Positions 43,290 to 55,430 of a DNA stretch of 64,000 nucleotides are shown here, piece after piece; the stretch's first letter is position 1, and each line of letters begins with the position of its first letter. The translations under genes and the position numbers were made by a program. This DNA is from Coprinopsis marcescibilis. Taxonomy: Eukaryota > Basidiomycota > Agaricomycetes > Agaricales > Psathyrellaceae. The stretch is from contig ML210281.1 in NCBI GenBank assembly GCA_004369085.1, positions 20,196 to 84,195 on the forward strand, read 5' to 3'. A model generated the notes under the pieces. The model worked only from the letters and a program-made list of their open reading frames with translations. It was not told where the DNA came from and searched no databases.

Positions 43290-43904
43290 GTCGGGCAAGA
43301 GAAAAAAAGTGGGAATCTTGAATAAAGGTGAGGTATTCCATTAAGAGGGATATTCCTCGTGATGGGGACAAGATATCAAGGTACTAAGATCAAGCATCGC
43401 TGTTGATCCAACATTGATATATGCTAGGATCATGCACTTGCTGGGGAGTTGGCCTGTGTAGTGGTGACGGTTTGAATGCTTGCTTGAGCTGGTATGCTTT
43501 CTTAACGTTATCGACATCCGCAGACAAAGTTTAGGCCCCAGGGCAAGTGCTTCAGGGCCGCGGATGAGGTCAATTCCACTAACCTGTTTTCGTCAAACGA
43601 CAACACTCTGACGAACTATCAGAAGCGCTGATGGTGCGAGATATAGTACCTTCTACCGCGGATCACGAATTCATCTAGTATAAATAGTCTTTAGAATGCA
43701 AAGTTTGCGCTCATAGACCCAAAAGTCGGAAGAAAACTGCGGCCTGTGTCGGCCACAGTATGTCATGTCATAGGCTGCCAGGAATGCGGTGAAATCTAGG
43801 CAGTTCGTCCTAGCCGGGTGCTTGGCAATTGTCGGTGGTGCTCCCAGTCGCCAGTAGCGACCAGCCAGCAAGTAGTGGGTGGCCTGTGCCCGGTGGGGTC
43901 GTGA

Positions 43905-44082
43905 GCATGATGAAGGTAGGAGACAAGGGTCAAAGTTACGAATACACAAATGATGTATGATGGCGGCGGCGATGCAAGCCCGATGCACGTCGGATCGCCA
44001 TTTTCAAAGGGTACACTAGAGTTCACGGGGCTAACACCAGCGTTTGCATGCACAACAAATGGTTATACGAAACCTATATACT
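43905..44082. repeat. Diverged direct repeat, copy 1
   Basis: Matches 45413-45598 in the same orientation with many substitutions and small gaps. Well preserved anchors are cgtgagcatg, the aacacyrgcgtt-gcatgc block and gtggtaagcac at the right end. Confidence 0.55.
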
Positions 44083-45412
44083 GTGGTAAGCACCAAATTG
44101 CCACAACGGATTAAGCTTCAATATGACCCTGATCCCGAGGCTACGGATGAGAGCATCTGTAGTATCATAGTATTGTGGCTAAGCGCCTGATTATCACCAT
44201 TCACTGAAAGTGAGGCGTTACACCATCTTCCGCATCGGGCGCCTACAGATGATATCCAATGAGATATAATTAGACTGACAAGGAAAAAGAAAGAAGGCCC
44301 CGTGTGTTCTATTTGACTTTTCTTGTCCTCAAACGTCGACGTCGCACCCCGTTGTGATAGCTTGACTTGTTCGCCGCAAACTATAGCAGCGAGAGCCGGA
44401 CGTATAATAAACTCTACGCCTTTAACATCTCCATTACGCCGAGCAAGCTGATTTCCTCTCCATCCTCACGACTAACGCCGACGACCCGACCTCTCAGAAG
44501 CCGGGTCAGAGCACCTGGGTTATCTGGGCCTCGCTACCGCCATCGACGATTAAAGATTTCGCCGTTGCGACTCTGAGCTTCTGGACATCCGAGCACAAAT
44601 ATCACCGAGGCAATCCAATACGCCATCGCGAGATCCGGGCTGCTCAAGCAGACACATGCGTTACGCATCGCCCCACCACCGTCCTAGTCGTCCTCCAAGT
44701 TATTGCGGACAAGTATAATGACTTCCAGGTCAAGGAACAGTGATCACAACCTTCAATTCGGCACCAAGCCCATCTTATACCTCGTCCCTGTCACCAAGGA
44801 ACTGAGCGATACTGTCATCAACCGGCCAGTATCTGACATCACGAACCGAAGTCTGGAAGTGCATCACTACTGCAACGCACTGTCAAAGACTGGTCGGCGA
44901 TGTGATAGCGGACCTAGAATTTCGAGAGAACACTCTCAAACGCTCTGGCGTTCAAGGACCCACTGGCACCAGTTGGTTGACGAGAAACGAAGCAGTCGCC
45001 AATCCGAGGATAAGCTGGTGTACAGACACACGTGCTATCCAGTCGTTTTCACCTCCAAGTGTGCACGCATGACGGAGTAGCAAACTGGTGCTTCTCGATC
45101 GACATCTGAGCCTGGTGAAGATCGAACACGGTGAATTGTACTCTTGATGACATCGTTTTTACCCTAGAAACGAAGAACTGTCAGTTTGTTGTGAAAGTCT
45201 GTGGTCCATGTAAGAGACATACATTGTATCTCCGGTACGGGATTGTATATTGAGACAATAACAGCCATACGACGAACCTGACAGGGTCTTCAACCAACTT
45301 CGACCTGCAAAACAGACTGAAAAATGTCATGACAGGCGAGAAACGATAGGGGAAGATAGTAGGAATGTCGCACTGTTATAGTCCGAAGCCTTCGGTGTCC
45401 GGTTTCATCGCG

Positions 45413-45598
45413 AGCATGGTAGATGGTGATAACAAGAGTAGGAGAAAAGAAGCAAAACGCCATTGATCTATGACGCTACAATGCAGGCCAGAAGGGGACA
45501 TTCGCCAACGGGTAGGCGTACCAGAGTCAACGAGGCGAACACTGGCGTTGGCATGCCCAAGAAATGAATTCATAGAAGAAGCCTTGGTAATGCGGTAA
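45413..45598. repeat. Diverged direct repeat, copy 2
   Basis: Counterpart of 43905-44082. On the minus strand both encode a similar short string (HANASVRLVDSG here, HANAGVSPVNSS there), hinting that they derive from the 5' part of a duplicated gene. Confidence 0.55.
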
Positions 45599-46012
45599 GC
45601 ACTAAGCGGCCTTTAGTTGCTTTACCAACAACACGCCAGGGACGCTGCTAATTTCATAAACTAGACGACGTATCGCTTCATGGTCCTTGATACTTATCGC
45701 TTGGAAGGTATTTCGTCAGAGACGGAAAGATTCAGCCGACCCGACCTATAGCTTCCTCGGCAATACGGAACGCTGCGACCCGTGTCCATGTCATGCTGCT
45801 GGAATGGTTGCCTGGTAGCCTGAGGGGATGGGCTCCATACCGGCGAACCGGTCGGAAAAAATGTCGAGTAATGAACAGTTTACCGAGCTTCAATTACGCC
45901 AATGACGGTAGAATGAAAACCCACAGCTGCAAAGACAACAGCGACGGATGATCGATTACTACCCATCTGACCTTGCAATCGAGGGCGAAGATCCAAGTTA
46001 CCAACTCCGGTA

Positions 46013-46120
46013 GGCTTTCTTGACACCGCAAAAACAGATGTTGCGCAAGTGAAAACACGATCGATAAGCTTCCTTGACACCGCAAAAACGATTATTGTGC
46101 AACTAGTACCTGATCGTATG
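46013..46120. repeat. 54-bp tandem duplication
   Basis: The string cttgacaccgcaaaaac occurs at 46019 and again at 46073, with related flanks (aggctttc/aagcttcc before, ttgcgcaa/ttgtgcaa after), so two diverged copies of a unit of about 54 bp lie side by side. Confidence 0.75.
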
Positions 46121-46877
46121 AAGAGGGCATCCGACGTCTGTCAGTCATCCATTACCAAGCGATACCCGCTGATGCCCACTGATCTGCATCTGCGGTCGAA
46201 AAGGTCGAGTCCCCACAAGCAAAAGAGCGGGGCAAGGTCGCCGTTGCAAGTTTAGCAGTGCTGATTACGCCTGAACATAGGCGAAACAGCAAGGAGAAAG
46301 GCGCCTCGGACGACGATAGCTTGACGACAGCTTGACAGCTATCAAGCTCTCTATCGCCAATCCCCCAGGGGCTCGAGTAACAAGTCGCATAGACTTCAAA
46401 GCATCACAGATCGAAAGTAAAACACGAGCTACGGGAAGTTGTCAGAGTCAAGAGCTATGCCATTAATCTGCTCGTATATGAGGCATCTGGTGGCGTGTAT
46501 GTCAGTCGTAGGCTGTCGGAATGATATCGGTTACTCACTGAGTTGCATCTGCAGTTGAGCCGTTCTCGAGAACATCATAGAGCGTTCGCGTGGGCACCAA
46601 CAATGAGTGCAAGCTCAGTTACACGAGCATGCAATCTGAGAAATTGAATCCACATGGTTCATTGTTGGACGTGACGGCGTGTGTTGACATCATTCTACCG
46701 CAGCAGAACAGGGCATCGAAAGAAAGGGGCTCACAGAGTAGTCTGAAGTGCTTTCAATGCACATCCAATATCGATCAGAATCGGAAGGTTGATCATATAA
46801 TACATTTCCCTGCTGGAATAGATCCGGAATTAGTTACAAATGCCCACCAAGAGGTGCATTGAGAGAGAGGACCGAGA

Positions 46878-47569
46878 CTATATCTCGATTTCGCGCACGC
46901 CGTCTTTGTCGACAACTTTGACTTTGTACTTGCCCGGCGATACCACCAGACGCTTTGAAACCTCGTCGATACACCGTTTGAGTGTTTCGAGACCTTCCTC
47001 CAGCGATGCGTCGGGGTTATGATATCTATTATTCAAGGATGAGATACATCACCACATGAGGCAGATGATTGACGTACCTGTCGAGCAAACTGAGACCAAA
47101 GTACGCGCCATAGCCATGAGCAGCAAATGGTACGCGGGAGATAGTTCCTAGGTAGTCAACCCAGTAGAGATGTGGTTCGTAGGTAGCGGTATCGTATCCG
47201 CCGAGGAGAAGATTGACAGAATACGGGTTCCTGGAACGAAGTGAATCTGCTAGTGCACGTCGGATCCATGATGCTGCTGCTGCCGGTCTCAACGCATGGG
47301 TGTTGCGAATCTGGTATAGCCGAATATTGCGTTCAACATATTCAGCAAACTGTACAGTGTCGCCTGCGAGGACATTGAGGATCTGCGGTATCGAATGGAC
47401 TTGGAGGGAGGCACGAACCTGGTTCTCCAGAATACGCCATGAGTAGGTGAGGACCCAGGGCCTTGATCTTGTCCTCGTCGATCTTCATTTTGACAATGGA
47501 GCGAGCAGCGGTCGTATCTGCTGCGACGATAACATATCCTTTGCCTGTAATTGCGAACGAAGTCTCCAT
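46878..47569 (-). CDS. pre1: 20S proteasome beta4 subunit (Pre1)
   Basis: [120 protein letters not shown] and [13 protein letters not shown] match beta4/PSMB2. This non-catalytic subunit sits in the inner rings of the 20S core and lacks the threonine nucleophile. Three exons. An in-frame ATG at 47650 would add 27 residues, but the family begins with ME-x-S-F, so I chose 47569. Divergent from the thioesterase gene with only 219 bp between start codons. Confidence 0.95.
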
Positions 47570-47788
47570 GTTGTGTGGTGGGACAAGATAATTACGCGTA
47601 GCGACGACGCGTACTACGAACAGGCTAAACCCTAACCCCACAGTCTCCATTGCTTCCGACTATTGTCCCTCCTGCTAACTGAAATGCTTTGAGCAAGGCC
47701 ATCATCGTTCGATAAAGTTCCAAATAACTTCAGCACGGCTGTCTGATAGCCGGCTTGGTTTCAACTATCATCTTCCCCCTTGCTCAAT

Positions 47789-48347
47789 GGCAGAAAACTC
47801 GAAAACACGGCAACGGTCGGATTACGGTTACTTTCTTTCCTACAGAACAAGATGGTGCGTCAATGGAATATTGAGCTCCCTGATCATCTGCTAATATGTT
47901 GAATAGGAGTGACAACGACCAGTACGGACATATGAACAACTCCATCTATTATCATTTGTTCGACTCGATAGTCAACACGTACCTGATTGAGCAATGTGGG
48001 CTGAAACCGAAGGAGTCCCCACTAATTGGCCTTGTGGTTTCGTCATATGCACAGGTAAAGTGCGACTGCGTCTCCTGCCTCCAAGCGGACTGACGCAAGC
48101 TAGCTAGTTCTTCGCCCCTGTCGGCTTCCCTCAGATTCTCGAGCTAGGACTGCGGGTGAACAAGCTTGGCAAGAGTTCCGTTACGTACGAAGTAGGAGTG
48201 TTTGAGCAAGAGAAGGACCGACCTTCGGCTGTTGGTGGATACACCCATGTGTTCGTGGATAACGATACGCGGAAGAGTAGCGCAATGGCAAAGGAAACAA
48301 GGGATGGCTTGGACAAGCTGGTTGGACCATCCCCAGCGAAACTGTAG
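47789..48347 (+). CDS. 4-hydroxybenzoyl-CoA-thioesterase-like hotdog protein
   Basis: Three exons: MAENSKTRQRSDYGYFLSYR then TRWSDNDQYGHMNNSIYYHL across intron 1, FDSIVNTYLIEQCGL, and after intron 2 FFAPVGFPQILELGLRVNKL, GKSSVTYEVGVFEQE and GGYTHVFVDNDTRKSS. The motif R-W-x-D-x-D-x-x-G-H-x-N-N marks the YbgC/FadM group of acyl-CoA thioesterases; the Asp after RW-S is the usual catalytic residue (SDND). It is unrelated to the PaaI-type enzyme at 22939-23816. It ends GPSPAKL, where the terminal AKL fits a peroxisomal targeting signal type 1. Confidence 0.85.
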
Positions 48348-48810
48348 CAGAGGAAGAGCCCCTGTACGTCACGGACGACTTCTGGAGGTTGTCATGTTTC
48401 TGAAGTAGCAAATGATGATCTTATTATCGGGTGTATCTGGCAGTTTCGTTCAGTTGTAGGCAGTTACTGATTCGGGTGTCGGGAAAGATGGGCGATGTGA
48501 GGACTGGTCATTACACGGAGACCGGGAGAATTGTATATAAATAAAAGCTAATGATGACTGACTTGCTGACCATGTGAATATTAATAAACGGCTAGCCACA
48601 ATAGGAAAAGTGAAATGATGGTCATGTCTGGCCAGGGCCACCCGCGACTTTTCTCTTTCCACCCCCTCCTCGTCGCCAGCAACGACGGCAAGGACGCCTT
48701 CCGCAGTGCCAAAGCGCATCGCAAACGGTGAGCAGACCGCAAATCACCTCTTCGTCGCTGTTTCTGGCCTCCCTGACACTGCTCCAAGCTCTTTGTCATT
48801 TTCTGCGACC
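48348..48810. other. Intergenic, no gene seen
   Basis: About 460 bp between the thioesterase and the large Ser-rich gene. Confidence 0.5.
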
Positions 48811-51580
48811 ATGTCGTCCCGCAAGACCCCTGTACCGCTGCTCATCGACGCCTTCCCCGCCCCGCCGTCCCACATTCCACTAACCCCGTCGGCATCGCAC
48901 TTCAACCCGCCACCATCGAGACCACCGTCCGTACCTCTGCCCCCGGTCCCGGGCCCCTCACGACTGTCCGACGCCGACACCCTCCAGTTCCTGCTCTCCT
49001 CTTCGCGGTCTCGTCGTTCATCCAAATACTCGCTCGCAGCATCGGACAACAACCGCGACTCCATTATCAGCACGTCTAGCAGCACCCACGGCGTGGTTTC
49101 GCCTCCGATTTCATTTCGACGCCCTTCACCACGCACGTCGTTGGCCTCTTCCGTCGCGAACCGTCCCTCAATCGCGTTCTCCATCGACGAAGAGGATGAA
49201 TCTGTGTCGCGAAACGCCATTCTCCGCGATGTGGCATCTCCAATGCTGCCAGTGTCCGACGACGAACCCGAGGTCAGCCCAAGACGACGACGACGGCGTC
49301 ATCAGGCCAACGAGTCGATATCGGAAATTGACATGCGCGACATACTGGGTGCGGCAAGCGGCGAAGACGAGGAAGCAGGAATGCCGCTGTCAAAGTCTGC
49401 TGGATCAGAGAAGAAGCAGCTGTCGACGTCGCATTCACGGAAATCTAGTCTCGCCTACCTCAAATTTGACAACCCAGACGACCACCACTTTCATTCACGA
49501 TCACAATCTATATCCTCTGCTCACTCTATACCCAAACCACTCTCCCTATCACCTTCTCCATCTATTTTAGATTCCTATAATGATCTTGCTTCAGCATCTA
49601 CTTCCACCTTGCGTTCAAGCTCTATGGCCAACATTCGCGCTGCTTCTTCTCCGGAATCACCAGCCCCCGTGACAAAATCACCGCCAAAGTCCAAGAAGAC
49701 CTACCCAAACACCCTATCTTCATCCACAGCTACAATGCCCCGAGTTCCTCCTCGGTCACCTAGTCCAGACATCGACACTATCATTCAGTCTACCCCCAAA
49801 CCTAGCAGGAGCTTCAGCAGTAGCGCCAATGGCAAGCGAAGTCGAGCCACCAGTCTCCGCAGCGTCAAGAGTATGAAGAACGTAAGCCCACCTGTTGACG
49901 AATTCGGCGTGCTTCCCGTCCCCTTGCGACTCTCGAAGAGCACAATCGGAAAGAAGTCGTCGTCGCACAGCTTTGACCCCGACCAATCCCTCGACTATAT
50001 CGTCAGCGGCGTCTGGCAATCGCACCCCGAGGAAGACGACGACAAGTTGCGAGCGTTGGAGAGGGAGTTGGAGAACAGCGGAAGTGACAGCGACTCGAGC
50101 CTAGACCTTCATACACCACTACCGTGCGTCAATTTTCGTATTGGCTTTCGCTTATTGACTCACCTCGGTCGAACAGACACCTAATGGTCCGACACGGATT
50201 ACTCTCGTCGCACTCCAAACTTCTTTCCCAAGCAGAGTCAAGAGCTTCGACACCTCTTTACGGCGTCGACGGCCGGCCTGGAAGTACCATGAGCGTCAAT
50301 TCCATCGGTGAGTTGTTTGTGAACGTGAGAGTTGCCAGTTCTAAATCGACTCTAGCCACCAAGTCGGGGGTGATCAAGGACGAGAGGGACACTCCCATGA
50401 GAAGGGTTCGTCACCGCGACGGTCGGCTGTTGAGGGGTGGTATTGGGCTAACCACCGGTCTGGGATGGAGTGATAGGTCAGTGCCCTTTTCACCTTGTGC
50501 TCATCAATCAAGCATCTGACAACGACCAAATTCAGCGAGGACGAAGATTCGCCATCACCGCTCACGAAGCGTATATCAACGCTCAATCTTGCGCGGCGTT
50601 CTTCGGCATCCTCGTTCTTTGCGGCTCCATCATCAGCACAACGTCCACATCCATTGTCAAGATCCTACAGCAGCGGCACACTCTTCGGCGATGGTATTGG
50701 CGAGTATGAGGAAGATTCGATGAAGGACACTTCAGACTGGGCCCTACGCCAGGGGCGTTCGCCACCACGGTCTAATCCACCCACCGCATGGCAGAGGAAG
50801 ATGAGTGGGGCCAGCACCTCGACCAGGACAAGCGTCGCCAGTTCCGGAGGGAGGCTCAGTATTGCCAGTTCCGGGGGTCGCTTGAGTGTTGCCAGTACCG
50901 GGTCTGCATTTTCGTTGGAGGTGACGAGTCCGGAGGACGGTTCGATGCGATCGTCCCCTCACCGGAAGCGCCGCCTTCGTGAATCAGCTTCTTCTGGCGA
51001 ATCCGCCTTCAATCGACGTTCGGGCGACGATTCTTTGATTGGCACACCATCAACCGCCTCGACGCTCAGTATTCCTCTACCCGTGACTCCCCAGCACGAG
51101 CACCAAGTCCCAGTCCACATCGATTCCGCCAAAAAACAATATCTCGACAAAGACAAATCACTACCCCCACTCCCCGGCGTGTTGAAGAAGCCAAGTACAA
51201 AGTCGAGTACGCCAGCGTCGAAGATGACTTTCCCCCGCGCTCGGACCTTTTCTTCCACGTCGTCTTCAAATTCTACGCCTATCGCTGTCCATTCTACTCC
51301 CGTCAACGTTCGTCCGCTGCAGCTACCGCGACAGGTCCGCGCAGCAACTCGCGGCGACCGGCCTGCAGTGCCAGTTTCTTCCGTCTCATCCTCCCGACCG
51401 GCGTCGCAGGTTGAGATGGTGACCTCGCCGACCAAACCGAAACCTCGCACGGGGACCGGGATGGTCTACAAGAATTCGCGCTCTGCTTCAGGCCGCGGAC
51501 CGATACCTTTGCAATCCAATTCGCTCAGTACTTCGTCCATCGGACGGCCAGGCGGGATTCCAAAGCCTGTACCACTGTAG
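48811..51580 (+). CDS. Large Ser/Arg-rich disordered protein, unknown
   Basis: Four exons (introns 50124-50176, 50308-50355, 50477-50535) give 869 aa; the ATG at 48811 has a good context (GCGACCATG) and no in-frame ATG lies upstream. Features: Pro-rich start, RRRRRRH basic run, acidic SGEDEEAG, FDPDQSLDYIVSGVWQSHPE followed by a short acidic helix (DDDKLRALERELENSGSD), and in the middle a more ordered RDTPMRRVRHRDGRLLRGGI. A ten-residue unit, S-V/I-A-S-S-G-G-R-L, repeats near residue 620. The end is RPGGIPKPVPL. The overall look is of a phosphorylated cortical or cytoskeletal adaptor, but nothing proves that. Confidence 0.75.
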
Positions 51581-53498
51581 AATGTTCTATATACCCAGGA
51601 CATGTTTCATCTGTTGTATATTGTGTATACCTACCTACTTAAAAAATCCAATTGAGAGTCATTCAGAAGTGGCAGTTGTGTGAATTGCTTTGAACTGTGT
51701 GGTTTCATCACTGTTTTCGGGTCGGTGGGATAAAGGTGGATAAGGGTTTATGATGTAATATCATGATGATTGCACACCATCAACCATTACATCAGGCTTT
51801 TGGTAAGTTATCGGTAAGGCATTATAAGGACTTTTAAGTTATATAATTTCATAATAATTATGAATTTCATACAAAGGCTTATAAGCCCAGCGTTTGTTCG
51901 AAATGTTTTGAATGATTCGATATCGAAAATTAATGGATGGCCCGCTTACTGTGAAAGCCGCAGACCGTCAAAACTAAGCATTGACACCAGGGTTCCTGTA
52001 CAGATTACCCCGCATATGTACGTTGACCTTGTTACAGTCTACGTTTTTAGCCTAAACGCCTGCCACGAACTTGCGTCCAGTTAATATTGACCTGAGGCTA
52101 ATCGTGGTCGGTTGAACGGAAGGAAGTGGCAGGGGCTTGATAGCAGCCACCGTTCGAAGGCTGGAAAGGCCAGTGAGATATATAAGGTTCGGATTTTCAT
52201 TGATTAATCTGACACTACGATAATGGTTCGTTCTCAGAAACTATTGTTTTGTGCCTTTTAAATGGCATTGTCATTAGAAAGTATGGGTCAAATAGCCAGT
52301 TGACAACGAAACTCAACTTGAACTATGACTGACTTCCCTATCTCGAAGCACTGTAGTCTCAGGCCTTGATTTGAAAATGTCCACTCCAAACCCCACCGAT
52401 GCACCTCAGTACAGCGAACTTTACTTGGTTATCTCTATCCCCGGCAGCCCAGCGCTCTTCGTATTGAAGGCCATAACTCATGAGGTTCCGTTGATTCCAA
52501 GGATGAGCGACCCAAACACAGCTGGTGTACTTCCCATTCTGGTTCAGTCACGATGGATGCATGTATCAAATTAACGAGGCCGAACAGGCTGGGGGGGACT
52601 CTAGAGTATGAAACGGATGGACCCTTGTAATACCACTATGTCATCAGGGACTACAAGGGATTACAAGGTTTGATAATGTCAACTAGTCATTATGAAGTTC
52701 TTTGATATATGAAGAATCCAATCACTTGAAAGTAACATTCATCTAGGATTGCCTCAGATTGTTCTGGTTCCCACGTTCCAGACGCCTTGACACGCTGTAA
52801 GTGCAACTATCCCTGATATGTCATTATCTGGCTTCCCACAGCAGTAATTGGAACGGAGGACCTGGTCTATTGCGGCAAGTCTGTACTACATACGAGCCAG
52901 GGCCAAGTTAACTACAAGGTATCTCCAGTACGATATTCTGTTCTTCCTCCGTAGATGTAACAGAGTCTGACCAATCAGTATCGGCAAGCCTGTTGTCTTT
53001 TCAGAACACTGGGGTAAGCATTAAGCAGGTATGAGCGCTTGAGCACACATTAAGCAAGCATGAGTGTGATTTAAATCAGAAATTTGAATGAAAGCAGACA
53101 GGTTGGACATCACTACGATCATTGGGGGTCAAATAGGCAGATATTATCATGGGTAATAAAGTAGGTCACATGCACACTAGGCTACAGAGGAGGGCTTCGG
53201 TTATACAGTAAAAGAACTATAAAATGGACAGGGTATACGATAAGGGTGATGGACGCAATACGCGGGTACAAAAAGCATAGAGTAAATAGAAAACAAGGTA
53301 AACATGTCTAAAATCAGCGAAGGGGGAAGATACAAAGTAATAGAGCTACAGAGGGCAAACAGAGCAGATAGTTAGAACATCATAATCAGGCACGAAGCAA
53401 CCAATCAGATCTTGACAATCGAGTGACAATGCTAGCACAGAGACCAGTTAATGAGAACTGCCCAAGGATAAAGGGAGGCCAGATTCCACTAGTAAAGG
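51581..53498. other. Gene-free, AT-richer interval opening the accessory island
   Basis: About 1.9 kb with no supported gene. A short frame at 52377-52574 starts at an ATG but has no recognisable feature. A 19-bp near-duplicate (cattaagca-g/a-gyatgagyg) occurs at 53021 and 53050. Confidence 0.5.
53021..53068. repeat. Short imperfect tandem duplication
   Basis: Two 19-bp copies starting cattaagca lie 29 bp apart and differ at three positions. Confidence 0.6.
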
Positions 53499-53784
53499 TC
53501 AATTAGCCGACAGCGTTACAACGGTTGTCAAAAAGAGAGGGTATATGACGCACAGATAGAACCCTGGGCCTTTGGAAGCATTACGGGCGCCATACTCATA
53601 CTGGAGTATATAGTGAAGGGACTTTGCAGATGAACAATGTCAGACCTAGATGGTGTATATAGGTCGAATAACTCACTTGGACACCGGTGCTGATCGACGA
53701 GCTCAGAAGCTGAAAGTACGGAGATCTGCTGCGGAGACCTAGTGTTAATATCGATGCCAGGATCAGAACACACTGACGCACCAT
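53499..53784 (-). CDS. Candidate small secreted or membrane protein
   Basis: ATG 53784 is in an excellent context (GTGACCATGG). The first exon begins MVRQCVLILASILTLGLRS, a classic signal peptide or anchor, and ends STGVQ at a GTGAGT donor. Splicing to the CTGCAAAG acceptor continues SLHYILQYEYGARNASKGPG, and then YLCVIYPLFLTTVVTLSAN, a second hydrophobic segment, to a stop at 53499. Total about 76 aa. Nothing in it is recognisable. The call rests on start context, leader and an open frame across the splice. Confidence 0.45.
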
Positions 53785-54211
53785 GGTCACCGATACAAAA
53801 TAAATAAACCCCGCTCAGAGTGGGGATTTACAGTGACACTAGGCAGAGGTAAATTGAGAAACAGGTCGACGTCAAGCAGAGCAATGTCGAAAACGCACCA
53901 AAAGTGGGGGACTAGAAGAAGACCCACAAAGGGTGGACATGCGATTCCCTCTCTTTTATATATCCAGATTTCATGAGAATGTGCCCTTGATGCTGATGAC
54001 GGGTGCTATCTTGGCACTTGCATTAATCAAACTAACCTTCCCTTGGTTGGCAATCGTCCGACGACCTAAAGTTTCCTTGTTCGTTCCTGCCACCAGCCCC
54101 ACTCAGGTGACTCCTCTTGGACCACGGTGACGGCCCTGTGACGGTCCACTAATACTAGTAGTATAAGCTCAAGTTGTTGAAGTAGTATTTCCACAGGCTC
54201 AATTTAAATGT
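53785..54211. other. Intergenic in the accessory island
   Basis: About 430 bp. It includes a TACTAGTAGTA run near 54153. No gene supported. Confidence 0.45.
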
Positions 54212-55005
54212 CTACAAGCTCAGTCTGGGGGCCCTTTGAGATGCTGCCCGCCTGAGGTTCGTAAAGAATGGAGTGAGAGACCTTCCAGTGGCTACTGTCA
54301 CCGGTTCATAGGGGTACTTATGCATAATGGCGTCGCAAAGATTTTGTAAACTACATGCCAAGAGCCGGTGCTGCTCCAATCGAATGTGCTGTTGCTGTAT
54401 AAACAACAGCTGGAGCTCAGAGGCGGCGCTGAGGGCCTGCCAGGGGGGCGTGGTATATTGGTAGTGTCGCGGTAGTGATTGGCGCTCAAGGTTGGCATAG
54501 GGCCCCAGGCTATTGGAAGCATGGAGGTGTCTGCACTGTGACACCCAGCAATCCCGAGGCGTCCTAGTACAGTCTGGAATCTATAATCCTTCGACATAGG
54601 TTGACAAAAGTGAAGGATGTGGTCGAGGCTGGTGCGACATTGCTTTAAATACCCATTCTGTGCGATGATCATTTGGTCCTGCCTCTCAATCACATCAAAC
54701 AGAGCTGGGATTGTTCTGGTTTCCCTTGCTGAATTGAGAGCCGTTCAGCTTGAGCTAGTGCCACCTGGGCGCATACGTGATATAAGTTACTGACCTTTAG
54801 GAAGTGGAATGGGTAGCTCCTTGGACTCCATTTGTACAGACAGCTGCCGTGGCCGTAGTATGCCACGACTTGGAGTCGCCGTTTCTGGTTTGGGCCTCGG
54901 GTCCTTCACTTCAATTTCTCTTCTCGACGCTACTTGCACGGCAATGACATGGCTGTACGGTGCATATACTGGTGGTGAGGTGTAGTGGCGTCTCTCGACG
55001 GGCAT
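54212..55005 (-). CDS. Unknown basidiomycete-specific protein, three exons
   Basis: ATG 55005 opens MPVERRHYTSPPVYAPYSHV and runs to ESKELPIPLPK; a GTCAGT intron ending at CAATTCAG joins ARETRTIPALFDVIERQDQM, then IIAQNGYLKQCRTSLDHILH and YRFQTVLGRLGIAG. A 35-nt GT-AG segment must be removed to continue LGPYANLERQSLPRHYQYTT, LQLLFIQQQHIRLEQHRLLA and a basic C-terminus ending RAPRLSL. The second half looks helical (Gln/Leu/Ala-rich). About 210 aa. I recognise no family. The very short second intron makes the join uncertain. Confidence 0.5.
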
Positions 55006-55430
55006 GATGATGGGGAGAGAGTAGAGGACTCGAAGTTTTAAGAGAATGGGCGATTATATTTATATTCCAGACGTCACACGTCCTTTGAAGCACCTAAGTA
55101 GTAGTAGTGAAGAATATTCAAGCGCAACGGTAAATGCCACCGTGATATCTGACAAGCTGCACCCGGTGGCAGAGGGTACATAGCACGTAGCACTGAGCAA
55201 CTGGCAGGCCGCCGCTGAGTGATTGTAGTACTACCGCAGTGACCATCAGCCCATCCAAGCCCCAATTACCGTCGTGACTCAGACTTGCCTGAAGAGACAT
55301 GTCATAGTTCCAATCGTCTCATTAAAAAAAGAACAGATGTCTTTAAGGAGAAGGATAATGCCGCTTTTACAATCACGAAAAGCGACAGTGTGAATAATCA
55401 ACCTACAGCCTATAGTACATAGTACTGGTA
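55006..55430. other. Intergenic in the accessory island
   Basis: About 425 bp carrying TAGTACTACCGCA at 55226-55238, whose 13-bp reverse complement lies at 57140-57152, and further TAGTAC/GTACTA strings at 55413-55433. No gene supported. Confidence 0.5.

Larger units (their letters stand above)
43290..46877. other. Gene-poor interval with decayed sequence
   Basis: About 3.6 kb. It holds a diverged direct repeat (around 43905-44082 and 45413-45598), a 54-bp tandem duplication near 46019-46120 and a stretch at about 44350-45080 that looks like degraded coding DNA. No intact gene is supported. Confidence 0.55.

Noticed and set aside
48706..48810. N-terminal extension of the large Ser-rich protein
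   Set aside because: It would start at GTG; the ATG at 48811 has the better context.
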